Source: Maricaulis sp039978735 (GTDB lineage Bacteria > Pseudomonadota > Alphaproteobacteria > Caulobacterales > Maricaulaceae). Taken from it: a DNA stretch of 64,000 bases. Below, piece after piece: positions 24,864 to 35,546 of the stretch. Both the position numbers and the translations under genes were made by a program. The notes under the pieces were generated by a model, which was not told the origin of the DNA, ran no database searches, and saw only the letters and a list, made by a program, of their open reading frames with translations. Location: the NCBI RefSeq assembly GCF_039978735.1, contig NZ_JBDWAS010000045.1, positions 186,001-250,000 on the forward strand, in the 5' to 3' direction. Positions within the stretch are counted from its first letter, which is position 1. Each line of letters opens with the position of its first letter.

Positions 24864-27149
24864 CTACTCCGCCAGCGTGCTGTCCACCTCATGCTTTTCC
24901 GGATCGTAGGCGGCGAGTGCTGCGAGCGTGGTGATCTCGCTGACCGAGGCGCCGAGACGGGCGATCTGCACGGGTTTTTCGACACCGACCAGCATCGGGC
25001 CGATCACGGTCGCCCCGCCGGCCACGCGCAGCAGCTTGGTGGCGATGGAGGCGGCATGAATTGCCGGCATGACCAGTACATTGGCCGGACCCTTCAGGCG
25101 CGAGAAGGGGTAGAGGAAGCGGTGTGACGGGTCGAGCGCCACATCGACATTCATCTCGCCTTCGTATTCGAAATTCACGCCGCGCTCGTCGAGCAGGCGC
25201 ACGGCCTCCTGCAGCTTGTCGGAGCGCTGGCCCTGCGGATTGCCGAAGGTGGAATAGGACAGGAAGGCGACGCGCGGCGTGAAGCCGAAGCCTTTCGCGG
25301 CCGCTGCGGTTTCCGTGGCGATATCGGCGAGCGCCTCGCTGTCGGGGAATTCGGCAATATTGGTGTCGGCGATGAACAGCGTACGGTTCTTCGCGAGCGC
25401 GATGGACATGCCCATCACGCGCTGTCCCGGCGCCGGGTCGAGCACCAGGCCGACATCGCTCAGCGCTGCGGCATAGGAACGGGTCGTGCCCGTGACCATG
25501 CCGTCGGCATCGCCCAGCTTCACCATGCAGGCGGAGAAGACGTTGCGGTCATTGTTGACCAGACGCTGCACGTCGCGGCGCAGATAGCCCTTGCGCTGCA
25601 GACGCTCATACAGGAAATCGGCATAATCGGCATTGCGGTCGGAGAGGCGGGCATTGACGATCTCGATCGCGTCTTCCGGCACACCGACCTGGCGCATGTT
25701 GGCGCGGGTGATCTCTTCGCGGCCGACCAGAATGGCCTTGCCCAGCTCCTGGTTCTGGAAGGCATAGGCGGCGCGGATCACCGACGGCTCCTCGCCCTCG
25801 GCAAAGACGATGCGGCGGCCATGACCCATCACCGCGCCCTGGATGCGCTGCAGCAGGGCAGCGGTCGGGTCGAGGCGCCGGGCCAGCGAGGCCCGGTAGG
25901 CGGTCATGTCGGCGATCGGCTTGCGCGCGACGCCGGTATCCATCGCAGCCTGGGCGACATAGGGCGGCACATAGTGGATGAGCCGCGGATCGAAGGGCGA
26001 GGGGATGATGTAGTCGCGGCCGAATGACGGGCGCGAGCCGTGATAGGCTGCGGCCACCTCGTCCGGCACATCCTCGCGGGCCAGCGCCGCCAGGGCGCGG
26101 GCTGCGGCGATCTTCATTTCTTCATTGATCGTGCGGGCACGCGCATCAAGGGCGCCGCGGAAGATGTAGGGGAAGCCGAGGACGTTATTGACCTGGTTGG
26201 GATAGTCCGACCGGCCGGTGGCGATGATGGCGTCATCGCGCACGGCACGCACGTCTTCCGGCCTGATCTCGGGATCCGGATTGGCCATCGCGAAGATGAT
26301 CGGGTCCTTGGCCATCGACTTGACCATGTCCTGGGTCACCGCACCGGCGACCGACAGGCCCAGGAAGCAGTCGGCGCCGTCCAGCGCCTCGGCCAGCGAG
26401 CGGCGATCCGTGTCGGCGGCGTGCGCCGCTTTCCACTGGTTCAGCCCGTCGCGCCCGGTATGGATGACGCCCTTGGAGTCGCACAGCAGCGCGTTCTCGT
26501 GCTTGACGCCCATCGCCTTGAGAAGCTCGAGCACGGCAATACCGGCCGCACCGGCGCCGTTCACCACGACTTTCAGATCGCTGATCTTGCGGCCGGTGAT
26601 ATCGCAGGCATTGATGATGCCGGCAACAGAGATGATCGCCGTGCCGTGCTGGTCGTCGTGGAAGACCGGTACGTCGAGCAGTTCGCGCAAGCGCTGTTCG
26701 ATGATGAAGCTTTCCGGCGCCTTGATGTCTTCCAGATTGATGCCGCCGAATGTGTTGCCGATCCGCTTGACGCACTCGATGAAGGCGTCGGCATCGGTCT
26801 CCTCGACCTCGATGTCCATCGCGTCGATATCGGCAAAGCGCTTGAACAGCACTGCCTTGCCTTCCATCACCGGTTTGGACGCCATGGCGCCCAGATCGCC
26901 CAGGCCGAGAATGGCCGTACCGTTGGAGATCACCGCGACCATATTGCCCTTGGACGTGTAATCGTAGACCGCGTCAGGGTTCTCCGCGATCGCCTTCACC
27001 GGCGCAGCAACACCGGGCGAATAGGCCAGCGAGAGATCGCGCTGCGTCGCCATCGGCTTGGTCGGAGACAGGGCGAGCTTGCCGGGGACAGGTTCCTTGT
27101 GGAAGGCGAGCGCTTCTTCGTCCTCGACGTGGCTGGTTCTGTCGTTCAT
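24864..27149 (-). CDS. maeB: NADP-dependent malic enzyme with phosphotransacetylase-like domain
   Basis: 761 residues, the typical length of MaeB-type bifunctional-looking enzymes. The N-terminal malic enzyme part has SLAYSPGVAAPVKAI, VAVISNGTAILGLGDLGA, FHDDQHGTAIISVAGI and VVNGAGAAGIAVLELL. The C-terminal part from about residue 430 resembles phosphate acetyltransferase (RIVFAEGEEPSVIRAA, MVKLGDADGMVTGTTRSY) and usually serves as an acetyl-CoA-sensing regulatory domain rather than an enzyme. Oxidatively decarboxylates malate to pyruvate with NADPH production. Start 27149 is chosen for family length. Divergent from mutS. Confidence 0.95.
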   Translation of the reverse strand: MNDRTSHVEDEEALAFHKEPVPGKLALSPTKPMATQRDLSLAYSPGVAAPVKAIAENPDAVYDYTSKGNMVAVISNGTAILGLGDLGAMASKPVMEGKAVLFKRFADIDAMDIEVEETDADAFIECVKRIGNTFGGINLEDIKAPESFIIEQRLRELLDVPVFHDDQHGTAIISVAGIINACDITGRKISDLKVVVNGAGAAGIAVLELLKAMGVKHENALLCDSKGVIHTGRDGLNQWKAAHAADTDRRSLAEALDGADCFLGLSVAGAVTQDMVKSMAKDPIIFAMANPDPEIRPEDVRAVRDDAIIATGRSDYPNQVNNVLGFPYIFRGALDARARTINEEMKIAAARALAALAREDVPDEVAAAYHGSRPSFGRDYIIPSPFDPRLIHYVPPYVAQAAMDTGVARKPIADMTAYRASLARRLDPTAALLQRIQGAVMGHGRRIVFAEGEEPSVIRAAYAFQNQELGKAILVGREEITRANMRQVGVPEDAIEIVNARLSDRNADYADFLYERLQRKGYLRRDVQRLVNNDRNVFSACMVKLGDADGMVTGTTRSYAAALSDVGLVLDPAPGQRVMGMSIALAKNRTLFIADTNIAEFPDSEALADIATETAAAAKGFGFTPRVAFLSYSTFGNPQGQRSDKLQEAVRLLDERGVNFEYEGEMNVDVALDPSHRFLYPFSRLKGPANVLVMPAIHAASIATKLLRVAGGATVIGPMLVGVEKPVQIARLGASVSEITTLAALAAYDPEKHEVDSTLAE

Positions 27150-27249
27150 CCCCGTTTTCCCTGCTTTATTTTGGTTATGGACAATCGTATGGGCTCTAGC
27201 CGCTTCACACCCTTGCACGCAAGGTGAAACCTCGCCACCGTCTGCGCCG

Positions 27250-29946
27250 ATGAATTCCCTGTCCAGCCTTCCCATGCCCGCCGATCGTGCCTTTCCCTCA
27301 GCCGAGGGCGCCACGCCGATGATGGAGCAATTCCTGGCCCTGCGGTCGCAGGCGCCGGGCGATGCGCTGCTCTTCTACCGCATGGGCGATTTCTACGAGC
27401 TCTTCTTCGACGATGCGGTGCGGGCAGCGGCCGCGCTGGACATCGCGCTGACCAAGCGCGGCGAACACCAGGGCGAGCCGATCCCGATGTGCGGTGTGCC
27501 GGCAGCCACGGCCGAGGCCTATCTGGCGCGTCTGATCAAGGCGGGTTTCAAGGTCGCCGTGGGCGAGCAGATCGAGGATCCCAAGGCCGCCAAGGCGCGC
27601 GGATCCAAGGCGGTCGTGCAGCGGGCCATCACCCGTATCGTCACGCCGGGCACGCTGACCGAGGACAGCCTGCTCGATCCACGCTCGGCCAACCGCATTG
27701 CCGCGCTGGCGCAGCTGGCGACCGGCGAGAATGCCGTTGCCTGGGCGGATATCTCGACCGGCGAGTTTGCGGTCTGTGCCGTTGCGGGGGACGCCCTGAC
27801 GGCGGAGCTGGCGGCGATGAACCCGGCCGAGCTGCTGGTCGAGGAGAGCCGGTTCGGCGAGGCGGCGGGTCTTTTGCCGCGCACCACGCTGACCCCGCTG
27901 CCGCGGGCCAAGTTCGATGTTGCCTCGGCGGAGCGCCAGCTCAAGGCCCAGTTCGAGGTGCAGGAGCTGACCGCGTTCGGGGATTTCTCGAAGGCGGAAC
28001 GGGCGGCGCTGGGGGCGCTGCTGGATTATCTCGCCCTCTCCCAGGCCGGCGCGCCCGCCAAGCTGTCGCCGCCGCGCCAGGCGCGAGAGGGCAGTGTCCT
28101 GGCCATCGACCCGGCGACCCGGGCCAGCCTGGAAATCGACCGCACCCTGTCCGGTGACCGCCAGGGTTCGCTGCTCGGTGCAATCGACCGGACTGTCACC
28201 GCGCCGGGTGCGCGGGCGCTGGCCGACCGGCTGGCGCGTCCGCTGACCGATGTTGCCGCGATCGAGGCGCGGCTGGATGCCGTCGCCTGGTTCGAGCGCG
28301 AGGCCGGACTGCGCCGGCAATTGCGCGACCGTCTGAAGTCCGCCGGCGATGCCGAACGCGGCCTGTCGCGCCTGCTCGTCGGCCGGGGCGGTCCGCGCGA
28401 TCTCAAGGCGCTCAGCGGTGCGCTGCAGGAGGGCGAGGCGATCGCCGCGCGCCTGCTGGACGCCCAGCTCGACCGTCCGCCGCAGCGTATCGCAGACGGG
28501 ATCGCCGCGCTGACCCTGGCCGACAAGCCGGAGCTTGCGGCGCTGGTTGGCGATCTCGACCGGGCGATTGTCGACGAGCCGCCCTTGCTGGCGCGCGATG
28601 GCGGGTTCGTGGCGGAAGGCTGGATGCCCGAACTGGACGAGACCCGGCAATTGCGCGACGCCTCGCGCCGTATCGTGGCCGGTCTGCAGCAGACCTATGC
28701 CGAAGCGACGGGCGTTTCGAGCCTGAAGGTGAAGCACAATAATGTGCTGGGCTATTTCGTCGAGGTGACGGCGCGCCATGCCGATGCGCTGATGGGCGAC
28801 GACACTTTCATCCACCGCCAGACCATGGCGAATGCGGTCCGCTTCACCACGACCGAGCTGGCGGAGCTGGAATCGAAGATCGCGAGTGCCGGCGAGCGGG
28901 CGCTGGCGATGGAGATCGAGACATTTGCCGCGTTGCGCGACCGCGTGGAGGCGCTGGCAGGCTTTATCCGCCTTGCGACGGCCGCTCTGGCAGAATTCGA
29001 TGTGTCCGCGGCGCTCGCCGAATGGGCTGAAGAGGCCGGGGCGTGCCGCCCACAAATTAACGATTCGTTTACGTTTTCTGTCGATGGCGGCCGCCACCCC
29101 GTGGTCGAGCGCGCACTGGCGAAATCCGGCGAGGGGCGCTTCACCCCCAATTCCTGCCAACTGGACGGATCGGGGGAAAATGCGGCCCGTCTGACCTTCG
29201 TCACCGGCCCCAACATGGCGGGTAAATCGACCTTTCTGCGCCAGAATGCCTTGATCCTGATGCTGGCCCAGGCCGGCTGCTATGTCCCGGCGGAACGCGC
29301 CGAGATCGGTGTCGCCGACCGGCTCTATTCCCGCGTCGGCGCGGCCGACGATCTGGCGCGCGGCCGCTCGACCTTCATGGCCGAGATGATCGAGACCGCG
29401 GCGATCCTCAACCAGGCGACACCGCGCAGCTTTGTCATCCTCGACGAGATCGGCCGCGGTACCGCGACCTTCGACGGGCTGTCCATTGCCTGGGCGGCGG
29501 CGGAACACCTGCACGAGATCAATCGCTGCCGCGCGCTCTTCGCGACGCATTATCACGAGCTGACCCGTCTCGCCGAGGATCTGGATGCGGCCGGAAACGT
29601 GTCGCTCAAGGCGAAGGAATGGAAGGGCGAGCTGGTCTTCCTGCACGAGGTCGGAGCCGGGGCGGCCGACCGCTCCTACGGCATCGAGGTCGCGCGCCGG
29701 GCCGGTCTGCCGCGCAAGGCGATCAGCCGGGCGAAATCCATCCTGAAACGGTTGGAGTCCGACGGGGCTCCGGCCGCGGCACTCGACACCCTGCCGCTCT
29801 TTGCCGTGGCCGAGCCCGAGCAGGCGCCGATCCTCGAGCCGTCCGAGGTGGAAAAGCGGCTGGACGGGATCGACCCGGATGCACTGACGCCGCGCGAGGC
29901 GCTGGACCTTGTCTATGCGCTAAAATCGCTGGTGAAGAAGGCGTGA
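27250..29946 (+). CDS. mutS: MutS, DNA mismatch recognition ATPase
   Basis: 898 residues. The mismatch-binding wedge Phe-x-Glu lies in RMGDFYELFFDDA, Walker A is GPNMAGKS (Gly653), with DLARGRSTFMAEM, Walker B FVILDEIGRGTATFDG and the C-terminal helix-turn-helix dimer region. Start ATG 27250 (a shorter ATG at 27274 is possible); neither has a good ribosome-binding site. It begins the mutS-glnD-murJ-trpS run, common in alphaproteobacteria. mutL is not in the window. Confidence 0.97.
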   Translation: MNSLSSLPMPADRAFPSAEGATPMMEQFLALRSQAPGDALLFYRMGDFYELFFDDAVRAAAALDIALTKRGEHQGEPIPMCGVPAATAEAYLARLIKAGFKVAVGEQIEDPKAAKARGSKAVVQRAITRIVTPGTLTEDSLLDPRSANRIAALAQLATGENAVAWADISTGEFAVCAVAGDALTAELAAMNPAELLVEESRFGEAAGLLPRTTLTPLPRAKFDVASAERQLKAQFEVQELTAFGDFSKAERAALGALLDYLALSQAGAPAKLSPPRQAREGSVLAIDPATRASLEIDRTLSGDRQGSLLGAIDRTVTAPGARALADRLARPLTDVAAIEARLDAVAWFEREAGLRRQLRDRLKSAGDAERGLSRLLVGRGGPRDLKALSGALQEGEAIAARLLDAQLDRPPQRIADGIAALTLADKPELAALVGDLDRAIVDEPPLLARDGGFVAEGWMPELDETRQLRDASRRIVAGLQQTYAEATGVSSLKVKHNNVLGYFVEVTARHADALMGDDTFIHRQTMANAVRFTTTELAELESKIASAGERALAMEIETFAALRDRVEALAGFIRLATAALAEFDVSAALAEWAEEAGACRPQINDSFTFSVDGGRHPVVERALAKSGEGRFTPNSCQLDGSGENAARLTFVTGPNMAGKSTFLRQNALILMLAQAGCYVPAERAEIGVADRLYSRVGAADDLARGRSTFMAEMIETAAILNQATPRSFVILDEIGRGTATFDGLSIAWAAAEHLHEINRCRALFATHYHELTRLAEDLDAAGNVSLKAKEWKGELVFLHEVGAGAADRSYGIEVARRAGLPRKAISRAKSILKRLESDGAPAAALDTLPLFAVAEPEQAPILEPSEVEKRLDGIDPDALTPREALDLVYALKSLVKKA

Positions 29947-29980
29947 CGGCGGCCCGCGGCACGACTAGATTGACGCCGTC

Positions 29981-32791
29981 ATGACACGGTCCGCCCTGCC
30001 CGCCTCGCTCGACGCCCTGAAACTGCGGGCGCAACTGGCTGCCGCCACGGCGCAGTCGGGCTGGACCTCGCCTGCCGCACGCTCGGCCGGACTGGCCCAT
30101 GTCCGCTCGGCGCTGGACGGGTTCCGCGAACAGGCCTTTGCGCGCCTGTCCGGTGCCGGCGGCGGCGCCGCGGCGGCGCAGGTCCTGTCGGACGGGATGA
30201 GTGTCTGCCTGCACGCCCTGTTCGACTCCATGGCCGCCGGCGATCCGGACGGTTCGGCTGGTATCGCCCTGTGTGCCCAGGGCGGGTTCGGGGCCGGCGA
30301 GCTGGCTCCGTCCTCCGATGTCGATCTCCTGCTCGTGAAGCCGGAGGGGGAACGGCCGGAGACGGATGAGTTCCTGCAGCAAGTCCTTTACGCCCTGTGG
30401 GATCTGAAGATCGATGTCGGCGGCGGCGCCTGCCGCACAATCGACCAGACCCTCGATCTGACGCGCGAGGATGCTTCCGAACGCACCGCCCTGCTCAGCC
30501 TGCGTCATCTGGCGGGCGACGAGACCGCGACCCAGTCGCTTGCCCAGCGTTTCCGCGAGGAAATCGTCGCGGGCGATCTGCAGGGTTTTGTCGAGGCGAA
30601 GCTCCGTGAACGCGATGCGCGGATCGAGAAGGCCGGGCGCTCGCGCTACACGGTCGAGCCCAATCTGAAGTCCGGCAAGGGCGGGCTGCGCGACCTGCAG
30701 CTGATGCGCTGGCTGGCGCAATTCCTCTATGGCGCGGATGCCTTCGAACGCTGGGTCGGCACCCGCCTGCTCTCGGTCGAGGATGTCAGCCGCTATGTGG
30801 CGGCCGATGATTTCCTGTGGACCGTCCGCTTTCACCTGCACGATCTGGCGGGCGGCAAGGACGAGCGGCTCACTTTCGATCTGCAGCCGGAGATCGCGGC
30901 CCGCATGGGCTATGAGGACAGCGAGACGGAGAGTGCCGTCGAGCGCTTCATGCGCCGCTATTTCCGCACCGCCATGGCTGTCGGCGCGCTGACCCGGCTC
31001 GTCTGCGCCAAGCTGGAAGCCGATGCCTGGAAGGCCAAGCCGAAGGGACTGGCCCGCTTCCTGCCGCCGGGCATGGATCACGAGGAAGGCACCGATGTCG
31101 GCGAATTCATTATCCGCGAGGGCCGGCTCGACTTTGCCCACGCCACCCAGATCCGCGAGGATCCGGTGCGGCTGCTACGCTTCTTCCACATGGCCGCCTC
31201 ACGCCGGCTCGATCTGCACCCCGAAGCCGTCGCCCGTATCGGCCGCACGCTCTATCTGATCGATGACGAATTCCGCCGCGACCCGCGTGCTGCGCGCGCC
31301 TTCTTTGCCGTGTTGCTGGACAGTCCGGCGCCGATGGCGGTGCTGCGCATGATGACCGAGGCGGGGGTGCTGGGGCGCTATATCCCGGAATTCGGCGATA
31401 TCGTCGCGCGCACCCAGTTTAACATGTATCACCGCTATACGGTCGACGAGCACACGCTGCAGGCGCTGGGCCTGCTGCGCGAGATCGAGGACGGGCTGCA
31501 CCCGCTCGATCACCCGCTGTCGACCCGGATTGCGCCGCTGATCCAGAACCGCCGCGCGCTGCACCTCGCCATCCTGCTGCACGATACCGGCAAGGGGGCG
31601 GGCGACCAGTGTATCGAGGGCGCGCTGCGGGCGCTGACGGCCTGCGAACGCCTGGGTCTGGGCCATGACGATACCGAGCTGGTGGCCTGGCTGATCCGCT
31701 CCCACCTGCTGATGAGCGATACCGCCCAGCGGCGCGACCTGTCCGATCCGCGCACCGTCGCCGATTTCGCGGCCGCGGTGGGCTCGGTCGAGCGCCTGCG
31801 CCTGCTCACCGTGCTGACCGTGGTGGATATCCGCGCTGTCGGACCCGGCGTCTGGAATGGCTGGAAAGGTCAGCTGATCCGCGAACTCTACACCGCTACA
31901 GAAGCGGTACTGCTCAGCGATGGCGATGCGATGGCCTCGGCCCGGCGCAGCCTGTCGGATCGGGCGCGGGCCGAGCGCGAGGCTGTGCTGCCGCGGCTGG
32001 ACCGGCTCAATCCGGAATTTGCCGCCTGGTGGATGGCCGAGCTGAATGACGCCTACTGGGTGTCCTTCGGCCGTGAGGACCGGTATCGCCATGCGGCCTT
32101 TGTTCGCCGGGCATTCGAAGCGGGGGAGACGACGGCGGCCGGTGTGCGCGTGGACCGCCGGCGCGCGGCGACCGAGGTGATGATCTGGTCGCCCGACCGT
32201 ACGCGCATCTTCGCCGATATCGTGGCCGCCTTTGCCGAGATGGGCGCGGATGTCGTCGGCGCGACGATCAACACGACGGCATCGGGCCAGGTCTTCGACA
32301 TTTTCTACATTCAGGACGCAGCCGGTCAGCCCTATGGCCAGCAGGACGAGCGCCAGCGCCAGGCCCTGGTGGCCTATCTGCGCGAGGTCGCGACCGGCGA
32401 GCTCACCGTGCGCCGCCGCAAGTCCATGCCGCTGCAGCGCCGCGATGCCGCCTTCCGCGTCACGCCGTCAGTGGCGATTTCCAACGAGATTGCCGAGAAT
32501 GCCACAGTGATCGAGGCGTCAGGCCGCGACCGGCCGGGCCTGCTGGCCGATCTGGCAGACGTGTTGGCCGATGAAGGCCTGGCGCTTAATTCCGCCCAGA
32601 TCGACGGCTATGGCGAACGGGCGACCGACGTGTTCTATGTCAGTCACGGGCAGGCCAAGCTGGAAGATGCCGAGGTGATCGAGCGGGTGGAAAAAGGTCT
32701 GATGGCCGTGCTGAGCGAAAGCGAGACGGCCGCCGACGAGAAAGCCGCCCAGCGTGGTATCGCGCGGGCCCGCGCCAGCGTTCTGAGGTAA
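29981..32791 (+). CDS. glnD: GlnD, PII uridylyltransferase/uridylyl-removing enzyme
   Basis: 936 residues. Nucleotidyltransferase site GFGAGELAPSSDVDLLL near residue 110, a GlnD-specific helical region (EPNLKSGKGGLRDLQLMRWL), the HD phosphohydrolase motif AILLHDTGKGAGDQ, and two C-terminal ACT domains (SPDRTRIFADIVAAFAEMGADVV; GRDRPGLLADLADVLADEGLAL). Glutamine bound to the ACT domains switches it from uridylylating PII to de-uridylylating it, linking nitrogen status to glutamine synthetase control. 4-nt gap to murJ. Confidence 0.97.
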   Translation: MTRSALPASLDALKLRAQLAAATAQSGWTSPAARSAGLAHVRSALDGFREQAFARLSGAGGGAAAAQVLSDGMSVCLHALFDSMAAGDPDGSAGIALCAQGGFGAGELAPSSDVDLLLVKPEGERPETDEFLQQVLYALWDLKIDVGGGACRTIDQTLDLTREDASERTALLSLRHLAGDETATQSLAQRFREEIVAGDLQGFVEAKLRERDARIEKAGRSRYTVEPNLKSGKGGLRDLQLMRWLAQFLYGADAFERWVGTRLLSVEDVSRYVAADDFLWTVRFHLHDLAGGKDERLTFDLQPEIAARMGYEDSETESAVERFMRRYFRTAMAVGALTRLVCAKLEADAWKAKPKGLARFLPPGMDHEEGTDVGEFIIREGRLDFAHATQIREDPVRLLRFFHMAASRRLDLHPEAVARIGRTLYLIDDEFRRDPRAARAFFAVLLDSPAPMAVLRMMTEAGVLGRYIPEFGDIVARTQFNMYHRYTVDEHTLQALGLLREIEDGLHPLDHPLSTRIAPLIQNRRALHLAILLHDTGKGAGDQCIEGALRALTACERLGLGHDDTELVAWLIRSHLLMSDTAQRRDLSDPRTVADFAAAVGSVERLRLLTVLTVVDIRAVGPGVWNGWKGQLIRELYTATEAVLLSDGDAMASARRSLSDRARAEREAVLPRLDRLNPEFAAWWMAELNDAYWVSFGREDRYRHAAFVRRAFEAGETTAAGVRVDRRRAATEVMIWSPDRTRIFADIVAAFAEMGADVVGATINTTASGQVFDIFYIQDAAGQPYGQQDERQRQALVAYLREVATGELTVRRRKSMPLQRRDAAFRVTPSVAISNEIAENATVIEASGRDRPGLLADLADVLADEGLALNSAQIDGYGERATDVFYVSHGQAKLEDAEVIERVEKGLMAVLSESETAADEKAAQRGIARARASVLR

Positions 32792-32795
32792 CGGC

Positions 32796-34340
32796 ATGCG
32801 TCTTCTTCGGTCCTCGGCGGTGGTCGGGCTTTTCACCATGGCCAGCCGGGTCCTCGGTCTCGTGCGCGAGATGATGCTGGCGGCGGCGCTGGGCGCGGGC
32901 GCGGTTACTGACGTCTTCCTGACAGCGCTGCAATTTCCCAATCTTTTCCGGCGGATCTTCGCCGAAGGCGCGTTCAACGCAGCCTTCGTGCCGCTCTATG
33001 CCGGCAAGCTGGAGGCTGACGGTCTGACCGAGGCCCAGCTGTTTGCCCGCCAGGTCCTGTCGGTCCTCCTGACAGCCATGCTGGTCCTGGTGGTTGCGGC
33101 GCAACTGGTCATGCCCTGGCTGATGTATGCGCTGGGGCCGGGTTTCGTCGGAGATACGGACCTGTTCGGTCTGGCGGTCCTCCTGACACAAATCACCATG
33201 CCCTACCTCATGATGATGTCGCTCAGCGCCATGCTCAGCGGTGTCCTCAATTCCCACGGCAAGTTTGCCGTTGCCGCTGCCGCACCGGTCCTGCTCAATC
33301 TCACCCTGATCGGCATCCTCGCCTTTTCCCCGGCAGAGGGCGGAGAGCTGGCGCTCTGGCTGTCAGTCGGTGTCAGTATATCGGGTGTGGCCCAGCTGAT
33401 CTGGCTGTGGGCGGCAACGCGGGCGACCGGGGTCCGGCTGTCGGTGCGCCTGCCGAAGCTCAGCCCGGATGTGAAGCGGCTGATCGTACTCGGCGTGCCT
33501 GGAGCGATGGCGGCCGGTGTCACCCAGATCAATATCCTCGTCACTTCCTCCATTGCAACGCTGCAGGAGGGTGCTCGGTCCTGGCTCTACTATGCCGACC
33601 GTCTCTACCAGCTGCCGCTGGGCGTGGTGGGCATCGCGATGGGTGTCGTGCTGCTGCCGACGCTGAGCGCGCGCCTGCGGGCCGGCGACCTGCCGGCGGC
33701 GGGCAATGCGATGAACCGCGCGCTGGAGATTTCCATGGCGCTGACCCTGCCCGCCGCGGCAGCACTGGCGGCGATCCCGGTCTTTATCGCCACCGGCATC
33801 TACGAGCGCGACGCCTTCACGCCCCAGGATGCCGAAATGGTCGCCCAGGCGCTGATCGCCTTTGCGGCCGGTCTGCCCGCCTTTGTGCTGATCAAGGTGC
33901 TCTCGCCCGGCTTCTTTGCGCGCCAGGACACGATGACGCCCATGAAGTTCGCGACGGTCGGCGTGGTGATCAATCTCGCGCTGGGGCTGACGCTCTTCTT
34001 CGGACCGCTGGGCTTTGCCGGGCTCGCCATCGCCACTTCGGTCGCGGGCTGGGTCAACACGCTGCTGCTTGCGGTGACGCTGCACCGGCGCGGCCTGTTC
34101 GAGCCGGATGCCCGCCTGCTGAACCGCTTGCCGCGCATTGTCGTGGCCAGTGCGATCATGGCCGGCTTTCTGCTGCTGGCGCACCGGAACCTCGGCTGGC
34201 TCTATCCCTGGCTGTTCAATTCGACCCTCCTGGTGCTAGCCGTGGTATGCGCGGCAGGCCTTGTCGTGTTCGCGCTTGCCGCGGTTCTGACCGGTGCCCT
34301 GCGCCTGTCCGAAGTGCGCACGGCGCTCAAGCGCTCTTGA
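32796..34340 (+). CDS. murJ: MurJ, lipid II flippase
   Basis: 514 residues with about 14 membrane helices. The N-terminal MurJ signature is TMASRVLGLVREMMLAAALGAG, then FPNLFRRIFAEGAFNAAFVPLYAG, and mid-protein ARSWLYYADRLYQLPLGVVGIAMGV. Moves lipid II across the inner membrane for peptidoglycan synthesis; essential in most bacteria. Probably translated with glnD, given the 4-nt spacing. Confidence 0.96.
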   Translation: MRLLRSSAVVGLFTMASRVLGLVREMMLAAALGAGAVTDVFLTALQFPNLFRRIFAEGAFNAAFVPLYAGKLEADGLTEAQLFARQVLSVLLTAMLVLVVAAQLVMPWLMYALGPGFVGDTDLFGLAVLLTQITMPYLMMMSLSAMLSGVLNSHGKFAVAAAAPVLLNLTLIGILAFSPAEGGELALWLSVGVSISGVAQLIWLWAATRATGVRLSVRLPKLSPDVKRLIVLGVPGAMAAGVTQINILVTSSIATLQEGARSWLYYADRLYQLPLGVVGIAMGVVLLPTLSARLRAGDLPAAGNAMNRALEISMALTLPAAAALAAIPVFIATGIYERDAFTPQDAEMVAQALIAFAAGLPAFVLIKVLSPGFFARQDTMTPMKFATVGVVINLALGLTLFFGPLGFAGLAIATSVAGWVNTLLLAVTLHRRGLFEPDARLLNRLPRIVVASAIMAGFLLLAHRNLGWLYPWLFNSTLLVLAVVCAAGLVVFALAAVLTGALRLSEVRTALKRS

Positions 34341-34401
34341 GGCGCGGGCTCCGGCTGGGTAAGACGCGCCGTCCGACCCTTTTCTGCCAAGGCATGATCC
34401 C

Positions 34402-35439
34402 ATGAGCGAAACGCCCACCGACTACACCGGTCCCAAGCGCATCTTTTCCGGCATGCAGCCCACCGGCCGCCTGCATCTCGGTAATTATCTGGGTGCGCTG
34501 AAGAACTGGGTGGCGCTGCAGGATGAGGGTGATGCCGAGTGCATCTATTGCGTGGTCGACATGCACGCGATCACCATGCCGCACGATCCCAAGGCCCTGC
34601 CCGGCGCCGTGCGCGCTGCGGCCGCGGCATATATCGCGGCGGGTGTGAACCCGGACAAGAGCATCATCTTTGCCCAGTCTGCTGTCTCCGCACATGCCGA
34701 ACTGGCCTGGATCTTCAACTGCGTGGCGCGTCTGGGCTGGGCCGAGCGCATGACCCAGTTCAAGGACAAGGGCGGCAAGGACAAGGAGCGCGCCTCCGTC
34801 GGCCTGCTGACCTATCCCGTGCTGCAGGCGGCCGACATTCTCGCCTACAAGGCGACGCATGTGCCGGTCGGCGAGGACCAGAAGCAGCATCTCGAGCTGT
34901 GCCGCGATATCGCTGCGCGCTTCAATCGCGACTATGGCGATGGCGAGGCCTTTTTCCCGCTGACCGAGCCGGTGATCCAGGGCCCGGGCGCGCGCATCAT
35001 GAGCTTGCGCGACGGGACGGCGAAAATGTCCAAGTCCGACGTGTCGGACAATTCGCGCATCAATCTGGAAGATGATGCCGACACGATCGCCCGCAAGATC
35101 AAGAAGGCAAAGACCGATCCCGAGCCGCTGCCGGAAACGGTGGAAGGCCTGGAAACCCGTGCCGAAGCATCCAATCTGGTCGGCATCTATGCCGCGCTGA
35201 CCGGCAAGACCAAGGCGGATGTGCTGGCCGAGTTCGGCGGTCAGGGTTTCGGCGCCTTCAAGCCGGCGCTGGCGGATGTGGCCGTGGAATATCTCGCGCC
35301 GATCTCGCAGGAATTCCGCCGGCTGATCGCGGATCAGGCCGAGATCGACCGCATCCTGACAAAAGGCGCCGAGCAGGCCGATGTGATCGCCGCTCCGATC
35401 CTCAAGGAAACCAAGGAAATCATCGGTTTTTGGCACTAA
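34402..35439 (+). CDS. trpS: Tryptophanyl-tRNA synthetase
   Basis: 345 residues, class Ic. HIGH-type motif PTGRLHLGNYLGAL, KMSKS loop as TAKMSKSD, and VPVGEDQKQHLELCRDIAARFN between them. Charges tRNA-Trp. 61 nt after murJ; the spacer shows no clear regulatory structure. Confidence 0.97.
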   Translation: MSETPTDYTGPKRIFSGMQPTGRLHLGNYLGALKNWVALQDEGDAECIYCVVDMHAITMPHDPKALPGAVRAAAAAYIAAGVNPDKSIIFAQSAVSAHAELAWIFNCVARLGWAERMTQFKDKGGKDKERASVGLLTYPVLQAADILAYKATHVPVGEDQKQHLELCRDIAARFNRDYGDGEAFFPLTEPVIQGPGARIMSLRDGTAKMSKSDVSDNSRINLEDDADTIARKIKKAKTDPEPLPETVEGLETRAEASNLVGIYAALTGKTKADVLAEFGGQGFGAFKPALADVAVEYLAPISQEFRRLIADQAEIDRILTKGAEQADVIAAPILKETKEIIGFWH

Positions 35440-35546
35440 AATCGATCCATTCATCAACCAAGATCGCGATGAAATGGTTCAGGCGGACAATTCGCCGCAT
35501 GGCGGGCCTTTCCAAGGCGCGGTCCTGTAGCGGCTGGAGGACTTCA